From Eremophila alpestris peregrina (Eukaryota; Chordata; Aves; Passeriformes; Alaudidae), in assembly GCA_009792885.1 (NCBI GenBank), contig WMCF01000031.1, positions 618,349-682,348 of the forward strand: a stretch of DNA of 64,000 bases, read 5' to 3'. The stretch's first letter is position 1. Every line of letters starts with the position of its first letter. A program made the translations under genes and the position numbers. Below are positions 23,965 through 35,859 of the stretch, one piece after another. The notes under the pieces were generated by a model. It made no database searches. It saw only the letters and a list, made by a program, of their open reading frames with translations, and had not been told where the DNA came from.

Positions 23965-26195
23965 ATTTTGAATTCTTTCCAGATGAGTGATGTCCAGCCC
24001 CTCTGATATATGAATGACCTCCAGAGCCTCCTGCATTTTCCCTGCTTTGAATGCTTTGCTTCTGGTTTGGAGTTTGCCATTGAAACTTTGTCAATTAGAA
24101 TGAAATGTTGGGTCTCTAAAATGAAAAAGCAGTAGGAGTGACAAGTGAGTGGTTCAGAGGGGCATTTAGGCAATCCATTCATTCAGTCCAGCCCAAAATA
24201 CAGGAGTAATTACCCTCAGCCCAGGCAGGGGACTCTATTCCTGCCTCCAACAGCAATTCCCAAACCACTGTGCCCATTCAAATGCTTGTTTGAACAGGGA
24301 AGTACAGGATCCCCAAAACAGTCAGTTCCTCTTCTCTGATGCAAACAAGCAGCAAGGGGAAAAAAGGGAATTGTACTGTTGCCTCACTTGGAAAGAGCAG
24401 AGCACAACTCACCCTCATCAGAGGAGCTGTGAAGCAGACCTGTTCATGCAGGGGCTCAGGGAATGACCCTGCAGGCCCAGTGGAACCAAGTGCTGCTCCA
24501 GGGACACTGGGAATGCACAGGCTGGAGCAGCACCAGGGACAGATGTCACAGGAAAATGGTTATCTGAACACAGACACAGCAGCACAACAACCGGGCAAGC
24601 TATTCCACAAAACCTCACGTGATACAGGTACAATGGAGTGCAAAGTCACCAGAAGAAAAGATGCACTTTGTTGAGAAGAGAGTTGCAAAAATAATACACA
24701 TCACAAAAGCAACATAGTGTGTTCAACTGGGAAGTGGGAACCCCAAACTGAAAGCCTGAAGATTTTACTCCATACTTTAGAAGTTGTTTTCCAACAGAGA
24801 CAACAATTTTTGAATTTTTAGATATCTTCTAGAAAAATATTCATTTTGAATGAGATTAATTTTTCTTTGAGGGTGATTTTGATAGAATTCTTTTTTTTTG
24901 TCAATGGGTCTGGTACTTTCAGTACTCTAATGGCAGGCCCTGAATGCAGTCTGCATTATCCAGGTAACAACATTAACTCAGGAACAGGAACATAAATGAA
25001 GGCAGGATTTTGTTCTTTATTTATACTCCCACCTCTTTGCCATCTTCACCTGGAATTCCCTGTAAAGACAGAGAGTGCTTACACACAAAAGACAGTAGAA
25101 AAGATGCTCATCCATAAAGCTCTCTGTTGACACACACACACAAACACTGACAGCTGCACTGAGTGGGTTTTTCACATGTCACCCTGTTTGAGAAGCTTTT
25201 GAATCCTTTACCTTCCCTACAGACCTGAATCCAGGCTAACCCAATATGGGGAGAAGTGAGACTGGCCAAAATCAATTCTGACAAGGTGTGAATCAAGTAG
25301 TGGATGTGACAGAAGGTAGGTGTGAGAGAGGTCAGCAATATCAAGATATCGGAGAACTAGAGCAGGGAAATGGGCCTGGAAAAGGAATTCTGTGTCATTT
25401 TGGAGTTTCCACAAAGACCAAGACGCCAATGAGACAGGAGGAGCCACACACTTGGCCCCAGCAGCTTCTCCTGAGCACAGGAAGGAAGGATGTATTTGAA
25501 GATGTAAACCAGTGTCAGACAATAGACAGGCGAGTCCAGCACTGGAACCTCACCAAGGTCACCCCGAGGGCACCGGTGCAATAGAATGTTAATTATATCC
25601 ACGTGCAGGATGAACAACACACAGATGCCAACCTCCCTCACAGAGATAGGCAAGCTTCTCCCTGATACAGGCAGAACCAGGCATCCAATTACAGCAGCTC
25701 ACAGGATTTGTATCCATCTCCCTCCACATCTTTTGTATAGAACTAAGCCATCTACATGGTAACTACAATGAAACTGTTTCATAACAAGGGTAGAGCTCCA
25801 AACTAAGTTCTGGGTCTTCCACAAGCCCACAGAGAGGTGCAAAGGACACCAGTGGAAACAGAGGAACAACAATGGAAGATCTGTTGAAGATCACCAGTGG
25901 AGATAGATTTGGACAGCCTGTTCCCCACATTCATCCCAGAATAAATACCTCAGTAGGACTGTAGCTGTGCACCAGTACTGTGCTGATAATAGATCAACCT
26001 CTAATAGGTTTGGTGGCAGCAGGCAGAAGGTAGCACTGCACAAGTTGTAGAAATATCTTTATTTATTAAGTCCTCCAGAACTGATTCAAAAGAAATTAAA
26101 TTTTAAATACATGATAAAGATGTCAAAACACAAGTTATCACATCCTGGCTCTGCTGGGTCAGACTGAACACACACACACAAACCAAGAGACATGT
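23965..26195. other. Noncoding stretch with a GC-rich hairpin
   Basis: Contains the 12-bp hairpin at 24490-24533 (listed separately) and an (AC)n run at 25130-25141. Short frames up to 111 codons (24339-24674) have no recognisable product, and this frame reads through the hairpin. Confidence 0.5.
24490..24533. repeat. Perfect 12-bp inverted repeat, 20-base loop
   Basis: GTGCTGCTCCAG at 24490-24501 pairs exactly with CTGGAGCAGCAC at 24522-24533. Two further C-G pairs (24486-24487 with 24536-24537) follow after a 2x2 mismatch, giving a possible 14-pair stem. The stem is GC-rich and would be stable as RNA. I do not recognise it as a known microRNA, and it could be a chance or repeat-derived structure. 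Confidence 0.75.
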
Positions 26196-26199
26196 AGAA

Positions 26200-26348
26200 A
26201 AAACTCTGGCACAGAGAAGCTGTGGCTTCTCCATCCCTGGAAGTGCTCAAAGACAGGTTGGACAGGGCTTGGAGCAACCTGGGATACTGGAAGGTATCTG
26301 CCATGGCAGGGGGGTGAAATGGGATAAGCTTTCAGGTCCCTTTAAGGT
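26200..26348 (+). repeat. CR1 LINE 3' fragment
   Basis: Forward CR1 3' end: GAGAAGCTGTGGCTTCTCCA, CCCTGGAAGTGCTCAAAGAC, AGGTTGGACAGGGCTTGGAG, CAACCTGGGATACTGGAAGG, CCATGGCAGGGGGGTGAAAT and GGGATAAGCTTTCAGGTCCC follow the CR1 consensus order. The terminal short repeats are not clear. About 150 bases, 5'-truncated, no coding. Confidence 0.92.
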
Positions 26349-26354
26349 CAGGGG

Positions 26355-26780
26355 TTTCACTTTTCAAAATGCCCAAATGTCAGACCTCTGAGTCCACAAG
26401 CCATGTTGGGGTGTCTCACTGTAATTAGCACCTGTATCTCTGTTTTCATTAATTCTGCAGCTTTTGATATCTTCCTATACCCAAACAGCTACACAGGAGC
26501 ATCTGCACAAATAGAAATCTCCCTTATAAATGCTGTATTTCCAAGTTTCTTCCAGACATAAAATAATAATGGAATGGTCAGCCCCATCCTGTAATGCTGA
26601 ACAGCAATTACCTTTTTGTACTATTTAAGCCTTATATGCATTGTAACTTTCCAATTCTTTCCAAAGGGTCAGTTTGATTTCCTGAAGTGCCTCGGTATCG
26701 CAAGCCAGCTTCACCAACTGCTCAAGAAATTAGGCAAGTTTCAATGTTTTTGTTGTTTTCCCAGAGAGGTATTTTCTGAC
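26355..26780. other. Noncoding stretch, nothing specific
   Basis: AT-leaning sequence between a CR1 copy and a C-rich block. Only short frames and no recognisable feature. Confidence 0.5.
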
Positions 26781-26787
26781 CAAGTGG

Positions 26788-26819
26788 CCCCTCCACCCCA
26801 CTCCCACCCACTCCACCCC
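26788..26819 (-). other. Predicted G-quadruplex motif on the minus strand
   Basis: Plus-strand C-runs at 26788-26791, 26796-26799, 26803-26805, 26807-26809 and 26816-26819 are separated by 4, 3, 1 and 6 bases. The minus strand therefore fits the usual four-run G3+ N1-7 rule with one run to spare. It lies directly beside the CpG/GATA pocket to its right. Folding is predicted, not shown. Confidence 0.6.
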
Positions 26820-26859
26820 AAACCCTTTGGGATCCTGGGAATCCGACTGTAAATGACAC

Positions 26860-27310
26860 TACCAGCTGAGATGTAATGGGTGTTGGAGCAGCAGCCGTTT
26901 CCTGTCCAGCAGGAACCCGAAGGTACCGGAATGTGGGAAGACTCCAGTGAGCCTCCTTAAGCAGCCAGAGCGGGCTGGGAACTAGAGAAGAGATAAGGGA
27001 TGCCCTTTCCTCCTCCACCCACTGCAGCAGATAAGCATCATATGCCTCAGACATCTTGTCCACGGATCTGGGCTTTTCGCGGTGCCTCAGTATCTGTGAC
27101 TCTACCTTCCTTCCTGTGCGGAACGGAACGGGCCAGCCCGCGCTGATAACGGGCCGGTGCCTGCCCAGGGATGCGGCGGGGCTGCACAGGCTCCGCAGCC
27201 ACGAGACACCTGCCTCTTCCGGGGAAGGGACACGGATAAGGCACCAGGGCTCCACAGAGAGCAAACCCCGCTGTTTGAGGAGACAGGTGTGCTCCAGCAG
27301 ACGGAGTCAG
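26860..27310. promoter_or_regulatory. CpG-retaining pocket with a GATA motif cluster
   Basis: Around 16-18 CpGs fall between 27061 and 27300, in blocks such as GGAACGGAACGGGCCAGCCC. Four GATA-type motifs share one orientation: AGATAAG at 26991-26997, AGATAAG at 27029-27035, TGATAAC at 27144-27150 and GGATAAG at 27234-27240 (the first three match WGATAR). Such clusters occur in blood, endothelial and other GATA-dependent enhancers. The 180-codon minus frame at 26722-27264 spans this area and is probably a by-product of the GC content. Regulatory role is inferred. Confidence 0.4.
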
Positions 27311-27314
27311 AGCC

Positions 27315-30300
27315 TGTTTGCTCAGGCAACATCCACGAGCCTGGCTCCAAAAGCAATTCATTTATAGTTTGTTTGGACACCAAGACAATCATGAAATTGC
27401 AACACCTTGCTCTGCAAACTGCAACAAAGCACCATGGCCCTGTAAGGGGAGTGACACACAAAGAGCAAAGGAACTGAGAGGCAAAACCTGGGGTTTAAGA
27501 CCATGTACAGGGGGAGAGATCCCAGTGCTGTGTGCTCAGACAACACAGCAACAGGCCATGGGGCAAACAAGAAAGCACTGCATTAAGGGGATCCAAGAGG
27601 CACCAGAAAAGACCAATCACAGATTCCAGCTCTCCTGTCTCTGGAAGAAAGGCACTAAACAACTGACTGCTCTGCCTCACAAGCTTGCAGGCTTCAGGCC
27701 AAGATAATGACACTAACACAGGCTGCATGTCATTCCAGAGCATCCCACAGTGCTGAGACAGAAGGCAGCAGCCAGTTAGGCAGTAGGGGAATTTAGGGCC
27801 AGGAGAAACTCAAGATAAAGAAGGAAAATCCCTAGAAAATGGATCTGGGGAATTTAGATCCTGTGACAAACAGAAGTAACCTTTCCACCCAGTCACCTCC
27901 CCCTGCAGCCTCCCTGAGTAATACAATTCCAAAATTAACCCAGCGAAAACAATCCTGAATTTATCTCTCTGAAGATTCAGAGGATCAGAAAGCCTGAGCC
28001 TTTTACATTCTTTCAGGTTTTCTTGCTGCTCATCTAAGTGTTTGTCAGGGAGATTGTCAATAGAAAGAATTCTGAGTCCTGGCTTATCATTGGCCCTGCT
28101 GTAGAAACCAGAAGATAAGAGCAGGCAGGACTGGTCCCAAGGAAAAAACTCTCAGCTCTGGCACAGAAGTTTTCTTTTTGGGTGAAGAATTGCTTTAAAC
28201 TAAGGAATGATGCATTGCCTTGAAGAGGAAAAAACAAAACAACACTCACACAAAAGCAAAACCAATCCAACTGAGCAACACTGTAAGGTTTTCCTTTAGA
28301 AAATGGGAGAATATAAATTTAAAATAATCTTTCCACATTTATCCCTTGCTAGAAGCCTTCCTAGAAGAGAAGGAATGGTATTTAAGCCCAAACCTTGAGC
28401 TATTTTATCTTCAAAGTTTCATTATTACTGAAAAATTCCAGCAATCCTCCAGACCTTGCTGCCTTCTTACTAAGCCTTGGCCTGCTTAAACATCCCTTGC
28501 CTGAACTGACTGCCCACTTCAGGAATTCTTCCTCTTCTGTGTTTAACCTGACATAAAACTGGAAGAGCTGAGACATTGTGAAAGAGGTGGGGCCCAAGAG
28601 CTTTCAATTTCAGTTTTGTGCAGCCAGCTTCAAAGACAAGCAGTAAAAGACAATCATTATCTGAGCAAGTTTTTCCATGTGCTGCAGAAGCTCATGCTGA
28701 GCTCTTCTCTTACGATAAAACAAATTAATCAGCCCTATACAAGTACCACTGAATGCACAGTGCCCAGCCCCTGCATTGGATTGGGACCCACAGGCAGCAC
28801 CTGAACCCTTCCAGGAGCAGCCTGCACCTACCATGAATTCAAGAATGTATTTTAATTCCCAAGGAGGGGGGTCACTTGCTCTTGCCTGTCCATTTGCAGT
28901 GATATAAAGACAATCCTAGCAGCAGTCTGGAGGACAGTGGTATTTGCTGTCTCTGCTGCCCCCAGCCCTCCTGCACAGCCTCACACATCCTCCTCTCCTT
29001 TGGCTCTGATTGACAGACTCCTGAATTATGAAAAGGTAGAAAGAGCTTTGGTGAAGCTCAGAGGTATTTTTATCACAGTTTGTGGCCCCCTACTCCCATC
29101 ATATATATCAGAGTAAGAATGCTTTTACACAGGGAAAAAAAAATAAAATCTATAGAGTCCTCAAAGGAACAGTTTTTCTACTCCTCTCAGCTGCCTGTCC
29201 TCAGTCTGGTTCCCCTTTCAATGGGCTGCTGGCTCCTAGCTGTCTGCTGATAGGAAGGATTAGCTACAGAAATGGCACAGGGAAAGAGTCAAAACTTGAG
29301 GGGAGCACAGCCCTCCAGCCCACGGAGCCATCTGTGTGCATTCAGCCACAGTTTGATAAAAGAACAAACTGCAGGTGCCGCAATATTTCCTCTGCTTCTG
29401 GCTGAGCCATCCCTATGAAAGGCAGGAGTCAATCAAATGTGCTCAAAAGTGCTGAGAAAGGTGAAAATTAAACGGGAAAATTTCAAGTTATTAATGCAGT
29501 CATGCTTTCTCCCTTTCCATAATTTTTCAGTTTATGGACTAATATTTCACATTATTCTTTACAAACATGGACAGATATTCTAATCTGCTTTTGCACTGAA
29601 TGTTGAGAGGCAGTTTCCAAACCCAGCTGCCAGACACTGCAGTCTTTGCAATCTGAGTTAGTCATTATTCCTGAAGTGCTGAGCATTCCCCCTCTCTGCC
29701 TTCCACAGGAATCTTGGGAATCTTAGAAGTGAGGTTTCCTTTTCTGAGAAGCACAAACAGAATTCAGGAGGTTACATTTGAGGCACCAGCCTTTCCAATG
29801 AGACCCTGCACAAGGCTCTGGAAGAGCTCTTCCCCAGATGCAGGCAGGAACCCTGGGAACCAACCCCACTGCACCAATGGCTCCCTCCATTACAACCTGA
29901 TGGCCAACACTGCTAGATCTGCTCCCCTCCACACCACACAAAACAAGACTTTTTCACATGCCACAATTGTTTTGGGGACAGACTTTTCAAAAAGGCACTA
30001 TGTACCTAATTTCTGTTCAAGATCATGAGGCCTAAAGAGTTTCAAACCTTTGAAACTGTCTCTCAGCTCCAGCAGGACAGTGGTTGTATACACACCATGC
30101 AGTTTTATATTTATTTCCCAGCAGTGTAAAAAGTCGTCTTCTCACCCTTTTTAAGTACATGAACACAAGTAGGCCAAGGCCTGCCTTCCTGTTTTAAGAA
30201 GTGAAAGCGCTGGGGCAGACTGCCAGAGGACTTAATATAGTCTCAGATCTAAATTTAACAACAATAACATGGCTCCAGTCTGACCCTACAAAGAAAAGTT

Positions 30301-30445
30301 TGGAGAGACAAAAAAAAAAAAAAAGGTAATTCTTCACAAATTAAGAAAACAATAAAGGTCCCTTTCAAGTGTCAAGGAATATTCTTAGCCAGCCTGCAAC
30401 ACCTAAATCAAGAGAGAGGTTGTTAAAATGGCATAATACCAGGAA
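27315..30445. other. Long noncoding stretch
   Basis: Overlapping frames on both strands (129 codons at 27318-27707, plus; 119 codons at 27102-27461, minus; 107 codons at 29082-29405, plus) show no known protein. An A15 run is at 30310-30324. No other repeat or RNA gene seen. Confidence 0.5.
30310..30324 (+). repeat. Poly(A) run, 15 bases
   Basis: Simple mononucleotide run preceded by GGAGAGAC. No poly(A) signal or retroposed body is recognisable upstream, so I do not call a processed pseudogene. Confidence 0.9.
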
Positions 30446-30476
30446 ATTCGCCTACAGGGTCTACTTCCTCCTTGGA

Positions 30477-30501
30477 GACTCCGGCCTGGAGTGCCGGAGT
30501 C
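30477..30501. repeat. Perfect 9-bp inverted repeat, 7-base loop
   Basis: GACTCCGGC (30477-30485), loop CTGGAGT, GCCGGAGTC (30493-30501). Each arm keeps a CpG in CCGG, which is unusual for methylated intergenic DNA. Confidence 0.8.
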
Positions 30502-30749
30502 AGTGTGCTCGCCGTGGGGGAGGTGGGAGGGAGGAACAGGGAGCTGACTAAAGCGACTCTATAAAAAAAGCCCAGGCCGGGTATCAACACCACCGTCTCT
30601 AGATCTAAGATGATACAAGCAGCCTTCCTGGCCCGAGATTCCGAGTCACATCAATAGGCTCTTTAATCCTTTCCCACCCAACATTTCCTGACAGCGACCG
30701 CAGAAGTCAACAAGTTCAAGCCCAGCACAGAAATTAGCGCTCGTACACA

Positions 30750-30779
30750 ATACAGGCGGGTGATAACGCGCCTGTATTT
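30750..30779. repeat. Perfect 10-bp inverted repeat enclosing a GATA motif
   Basis: AATACAGGCG (30750-30759) and CGCCTGTATT (30770-30779) flank the 10-base spacer GGTGATAACG, which centres a TGATAA. Arms keep CpGs. The arrangement could be a composite binding site. Confidence 0.8.
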
Positions 30780-31159
30780 ATAGCTCAGAGCCAGCCCCCT
30801 CGGAGCAGTCATTAAAGATCCTGGTGGGAAGAAAACACAACTAGAAGAAAGTTATTCAAGTAAGTTAAAGATACACCTGAACCCTCCCTTCCTCTCCCAC
30901 CCCTCTCTGAGGTCATAACATCACAATATAGTCTCCTAAGCAAGGACGTTCCTCCGGGACACTCTGATAGGGAAAGTGTGAACAACAAAAGCCCATTGTT
31001 AGCAGGGAACGGTGGTGCCACTTAGACCCTCGTTAAGCTCCCCAGGGGCTGTGGTTTGCGTTATGCAGGCTTAAAAATAAAAGGCACTAGGACAAGGGAC
31101 AAACAAATAATGAAGTCATTTCCATTTACCTAGACCAGCACGGGGGTTGCCAAGCAGGG

Positions 31160-31169
31160 TAACCGGTTA
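31160..31169. promoter_or_regulatory. Grainyhead-like consensus site
   Basis: TAACCGGTTA is a perfect palindrome whose core AACCGGTT equals the GRHL consensus AACYGGTT. A single short site, so functional weight is low. Confidence 0.3.
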
Positions 31170-33696
31170 TTGCTGGGTGTTAGCAGCATCTCCGCCCTGG
31201 GACTCCCACTCCTCTACTCCACACTTCTCCCAGCAAGTTTGTCACACCGAGTTAACTCCATCCCACAATTAGATATGGATGACACCCACAGACCAATAGC
31301 ACATCTTACAAACTTCATGTATGGGGAGACTCTTCCTTGTACTACATCTACTCATCATCCAAAGAACAGGGACATGACTTTTAAAAGAACTGCAAGGTTT
31401 TCACTGGGCATCACTTCTGAGTTCAAGGAAGATTGTTAAAGGAGTACCTCAGCTGCATGGCACAGTTACTTAGCTCATCCTCAGATTACTACCCCTGAGC
31501 TGTAAGTTTGAGAAGTTATCACCTAAAAACATTCCAACTACTGAATTTGAAATTTGCTTGCATGACAGACATGAACTCTGGGCATTGCTGAGCTGCTCCA
31601 CTGATTCCTTTCCAGTCACCCAATGGAGAAGTTTCCATCACACTCAGAGAGGTGATCCCTGTACTGTTCCCCTCCCTTCTCTGTGTTACACCAGAACTGT
31701 TCCAAGAATCCTGAGAGCCTGGTGGAGAGTCCTCTCAAAAGAGTAACTCTTGGGTAGCAGTGAATCCTTGCACTCATCTTCATATCACATAAACCTCTTA
31801 CAGCCTAGAAAGAAGCTTTTCTGCATTTCCAGGGACTAGTAAATGCTTGGAAATTGAGATGATACAGAAGCCCTTTATCAGCTGCTGCTCTGAGAGCTGC
31901 TCCAGGAGCACTCTCACCCAGGAGACAGCATGAACTGCCTCCTGCTCCTGGCCTTGTGCAGGTGTGAGCTCTAATTACCAATGCACCTGGGGAAAGGAGG
32001 TGCTACAGGCACCAGGAGAGTGCTGTTTGTTTCCTTCACTGCAATCCTCCCTCAAGCCTTGCTTCTCCAACAGCCTTTTCAGCTAAATGCAAAAAATTGG
32101 GGAAAAATAGAGTAAGGACACAGTGGGACTCTTTGAAGCCTGTAAATGGAACACTTGTGAAGTTAACATTTGAGTTCATTCCATTGTAGCCATTGAAGAA
32201 CTCCACTTGCCATTCCTGTCACTTGATCAAGGATTGCATATTTTACCATGTGGGTAGTTATAGCCAGAATTATTATCAGTAATCATGAAGAAGTTGCCCA
32301 CTATAATCCTGAAAGAAAATAACAGAAAATAGCTGTTCCATCCAAAGCCGGTCCTCTTTTTTCCCAGCAGCATGGATCCTCCACATGAAATAACAATTCT
32401 TAGACTTACAGTGCCCTGGTAGGAAGGATTGCCAAAAAGCCAGAGAGCAGCCTCTAACCTCAGCTATAAAATGGTTTGTGACAGTGATTCACTTTTTTTC
32501 CTTTCCTTCAGCTTCCCAGTATTTATTTTCACCTTGGGTGGGCTGAAAAATACAGTTTTAAGATGCTCTAGCATGCAAATAAAATATTTACCCATGCTAA
32601 GTATTATTTTATTTACTCTTGCAATAGTACAAGCAGCTGTGGCCAGATTAAGGCTGCACAGCAATTTGCAGTTACAGTGGAGATGTCCCCATGTGAGAAC
32701 ACCACACTGGGTAATCAAACCTTTACACAACCCAGGACTACAACCTAGCCTGAAAGTTTGTTTCGCATTTACACTCAAGTTCCTTTATACTATTCTGGCA
32801 GGAAAATAAATGAGATTTCAAGTGTATGTAATACTTCAAGTCTCTCTGGTACTACTTTAGCAGGGATTCAGTAGTAAGGCACATTGGACTCTGAATATTT
32901 GAGTAGTTCACAGTCTGATGAGGAGATGTAAAAATTGAAGAGTTTTAAACTAAATGGGACTTGAGCTTGCCCTCTAAGGCTCCGTTAGGTACCAAGCGGC
33001 TCTGCCATGAGAGGCAGACCTTAAACACTAATACAAAATCTCAGACACAAGCTGTCCTTTTAATTAAACTGTCTTAGCCACGTTCTTCTACATGATAAAC
33101 ATTTTCTGCCCAGGCTTAGCATTGCTAACCTCCAGGCTTTCCAAACCCCCAGCCTGATTCGTAGATGTGTTTACAAAGCTCAAACTTCGAGTGTAGAAGC
33201 CTCAAATTTCTGATCATCATGTTCAAATCACTGTAGAGCTTCCTCTGAACCCTGAGTAAAAGGGAAGGTCATTCTCTACAGACAACTGCCAAGCACCAGG
33301 GAGGGGACTTCATGCAAACCTCTGCACAGACCCACTGAGGGTGACAGACATAGAACCACGGGAGCAGCTCCATGGGAGAAATCACACATGGACCTGAAGG
33401 AGCCGCAGTGATTTATCTTTATTTATCTTCTCATTTATTTAGACGTAGGCCTCTAAATTCTAAGGTCAGTTTGTAAGTCAGTGGAGCCTTGTGCAGTCAG
33501 TACCATGGCAGCTGGAAAGGCAGCTCAGGGGTGGTTCAGGATTCACACACAGTTCCGGATATGAGGATCAAATGCGCCACACAATGAAATACATTTGTTA
33601 AGGAAATTGGCACTGCTAAAAAAGAAACACTCTGCGGAGAGCCAAGGAACATCTAAGGCTCCTTAACCCAATTAGCTAAACACTCTTCTGCCACTG

Positions 33697-33709
33697 AAAA
33701 AAAAAAAAA
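33697..33709 (+). repeat. Poly(A) run, 13 bases
   Basis: Simple run followed by GAAAACAAAAACC. No retroposed sequence recognised upstream. Confidence 0.85.
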
Positions 33710-35859
33710 GAAAACAAAAACCACCACGTGAAATTGAGCTGAGTTTGGGGTAGAAAGTGAATATCTTGATAAACTGTTGGTATCTTTGCCTGCCAGAGCT
33801 ATTAGCCAAGAGTCTGCTGAGTCTAGACAAAGGTTTGATTTTGAATTGAAAGGGGAATCATTTGCAGAGAGTAAAGCAATTTAGGTTTTGAAAAACAACC
33901 ATGAATTTTTAACTATTAACCCAAAAGAGAGACAAGGAGCCTCTGCAGGCACATAAGGCTTTTAAATATTATCCGCTGCCACAGGAGGTCATTGAGAGTG
34001 GAGTGATTTTAAGATCAGAGAGCTTCATTAGGCCAAACCATTTAATGTACCTGAGGGCTGAAAGGAAAAGGAGAGATTGGTGGAGCTAGAGATGCTGAGG
34101 GAGAATTCTGTATCTGTCTTATTTACTGAAATCACTAGTTCTACTCCATATGATAGCAGCAACAGGCAGCTGCTTACAGCCAGGAACTGCAGGGATGACA
34201 AGCACAAGGTACCAGATTGTCCCTGTCCATTGCATGACTGCACAGAAGACATGGACCTAAAGCTTGTTTCTTTTGTTGAGTCTCAAGAGTGGACTCTAGG
34301 CATGGAATTCTTTCCCTCTTCATGAACACAGCACTCAGGCTGCAGCTGGGTGGACAGGCTGCTGGGCAGTCACACATTTCTCCTGCAAAGCAGAGTATTC
34401 CAGTAGGTACTGGGACTCTTCTCAAATAATTTCTTTAGATCATTCTATGAACAGTAGGGAGAACCACTTTCTACCATACAGAGCTTTGCAGACAAAGCAA
34501 ATGGAAGGAAAAGGCCTGTCTGAGGAGATGCTTACGAGACCCAGAGAAGCACCAAGCCCATCTCAGCATCAGCACACTATGGAGGAAGCCTGATTGCTGT
34601 TAGATCCCCCTCCTGATCAACCAGCAGACTGATCAGTGCTGCAAAAAGCTCTCTGGCTGGTATCAGACTGCCAGCTGGGGCTGGCAATGAGGCTGCAGTG
34701 CCAGGCTGTGTGTCTGAGGAAGGCTCTGCCCTGACCACACGTGCTGTTTGCTGCAGCCATGGCAGCTTGTAAAATTAGCACGAGCGCTTGTTTTCCTTCA
34801 GGCCCCATGGCAAAGTGTTCCAGGAGGCTGGAGATGAGAGCAGGGCACAGAACAATGGGAAACCAATGAAATAATGAAGGAACAGTTTCTTCACCTTCTG
34901 TGGCTCGGTGTCACACAGAGGAGCCTGAAGGCATCTGGTTTGATCTCCGTTTCCTAAAGCACGGATGTGGTTTGACCAACTCCTTTGGTGACTTAATAAC
35001 ATCCAGTTGCTCTGTGTCACACTGGTCACCGTTTCTCAGAACACTAAGAAATGGGGAAACTGAGGCACCGGGAGGGGACTCTGGTGATGTCACCCCGGTG
35101 CGTGGTGGCACCCCCGGGCCGTGCCCTGTCCAACAGCGCCTTCTGCTGGAGAGAGAACGTCTGTGCATGGCCGAGGGTGTGGGCACCAAACCCCACAGAA
35201 CTTCCTTAGGGCCAGACTCCGGGCACGTGACTGCACTCCTGTCCCCTAGGAACTGTTCTTCACTTGGAAACTCCACTTTACATGCTCAAGCCAGGCTATT
35301 TGAGACAGCAAGGAGTCACTTTGGCCTTTGAGGATCCCTGGTAATCAAGTGTCAGGAAGTCTTTGCTTTAGTAGCCATCAGCACATGGCACCCCCAAGGT
35401 CACAACAGTGCAAGGGGACAAATATAATCTTCAGAAGGCACAGGGTATTCAGTCTCTGCTTTTGTGTTCTCATGACAATGATTGTAATGACGCAGCTGGA
35501 GTGGGAAGTGGCCCAGCATAAATCCATCCTGGCAACAATACTGTGCAACAAGAACTGTAAAAGGAGGCAGGCATGTTTAGGATATGTTGGAGATAGTAAT
35601 CTGGTTATTTTTCTGAGGCCCCAGTCAAACACTACACTGAGGAGATCCTGATTGTGTCACCTGGGCCCCACACCACACACAGCCTTTGCAGAACAATGTA
35701 GACAGGAGTCTCTTGGCCCATCTGAAAATCCCCGAGGTAGTTGTACAAACAGGAAATGACACGAGGCAGCATGTCTGCCACAGCCCCTTCAGCCAGGAGG
35801 CACAATCCTGTCTCCTCTGCCACAGTGAGCACAGGCAGCAGTGCCACAGTCCACTGAGA

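Larger units (their letters stand above)
30450..30800. promoter_or_regulatory. CpG-retaining pocket with two perfect inverted repeats
   Basis: About 17 CpGs in 330 bases set this apart from its flanks. It holds a 9-bp inverted repeat (30477-30501), a TATA-like CTATAAAAAAAG near 30560, and a 10-bp inverted repeat (30750-30779) whose loop is a GATA-type TGATAA. A MEF2-like TGTATTTATAGC begins at the right edge of the second repeat (about 30774-30785). The concentration suggests a regulatory element, possibly a minor promoter. No transcript is visible and the call is inference. Confidence 0.4.
30805..35855. other. Long noncoding stretch
   Basis: Nothing strong. A grainyhead-type AACCGGTT lies inside the 10-bp palindrome TAACCGGTTA at 31160-31169. 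An A13 run is at 33697-33709, and an octamer ATGCAAAT is at 32573-32580. The piece 35050-35240 is G/C-rich with GGTGATGTCACC at 35083-35094. It also has AAACTGAGGCACCGGGAGGG (about 35056), which resembles the MIR core only briefly. Frames of 143 codons (34900-35331, plus) and 126 codons (32429-32809, plus) look like chance. Confidence 0.5.

Noticed and set aside
26722..27264. 180-codon minus-strand open frame, the longest in the window
   Set aside because: No recognisable domain. It overlaps plus-strand frames and a CpG/GATA-rich pocket whose GC content lowers stop frequency. Length is within chance for 64 kb in six frames.
35056..35076. AAACTGAGGCACCGGGAGGG as a MIR fragment
   Set aside because: Only about 20 bases match, and the sequence after it does not continue into the MIR core.
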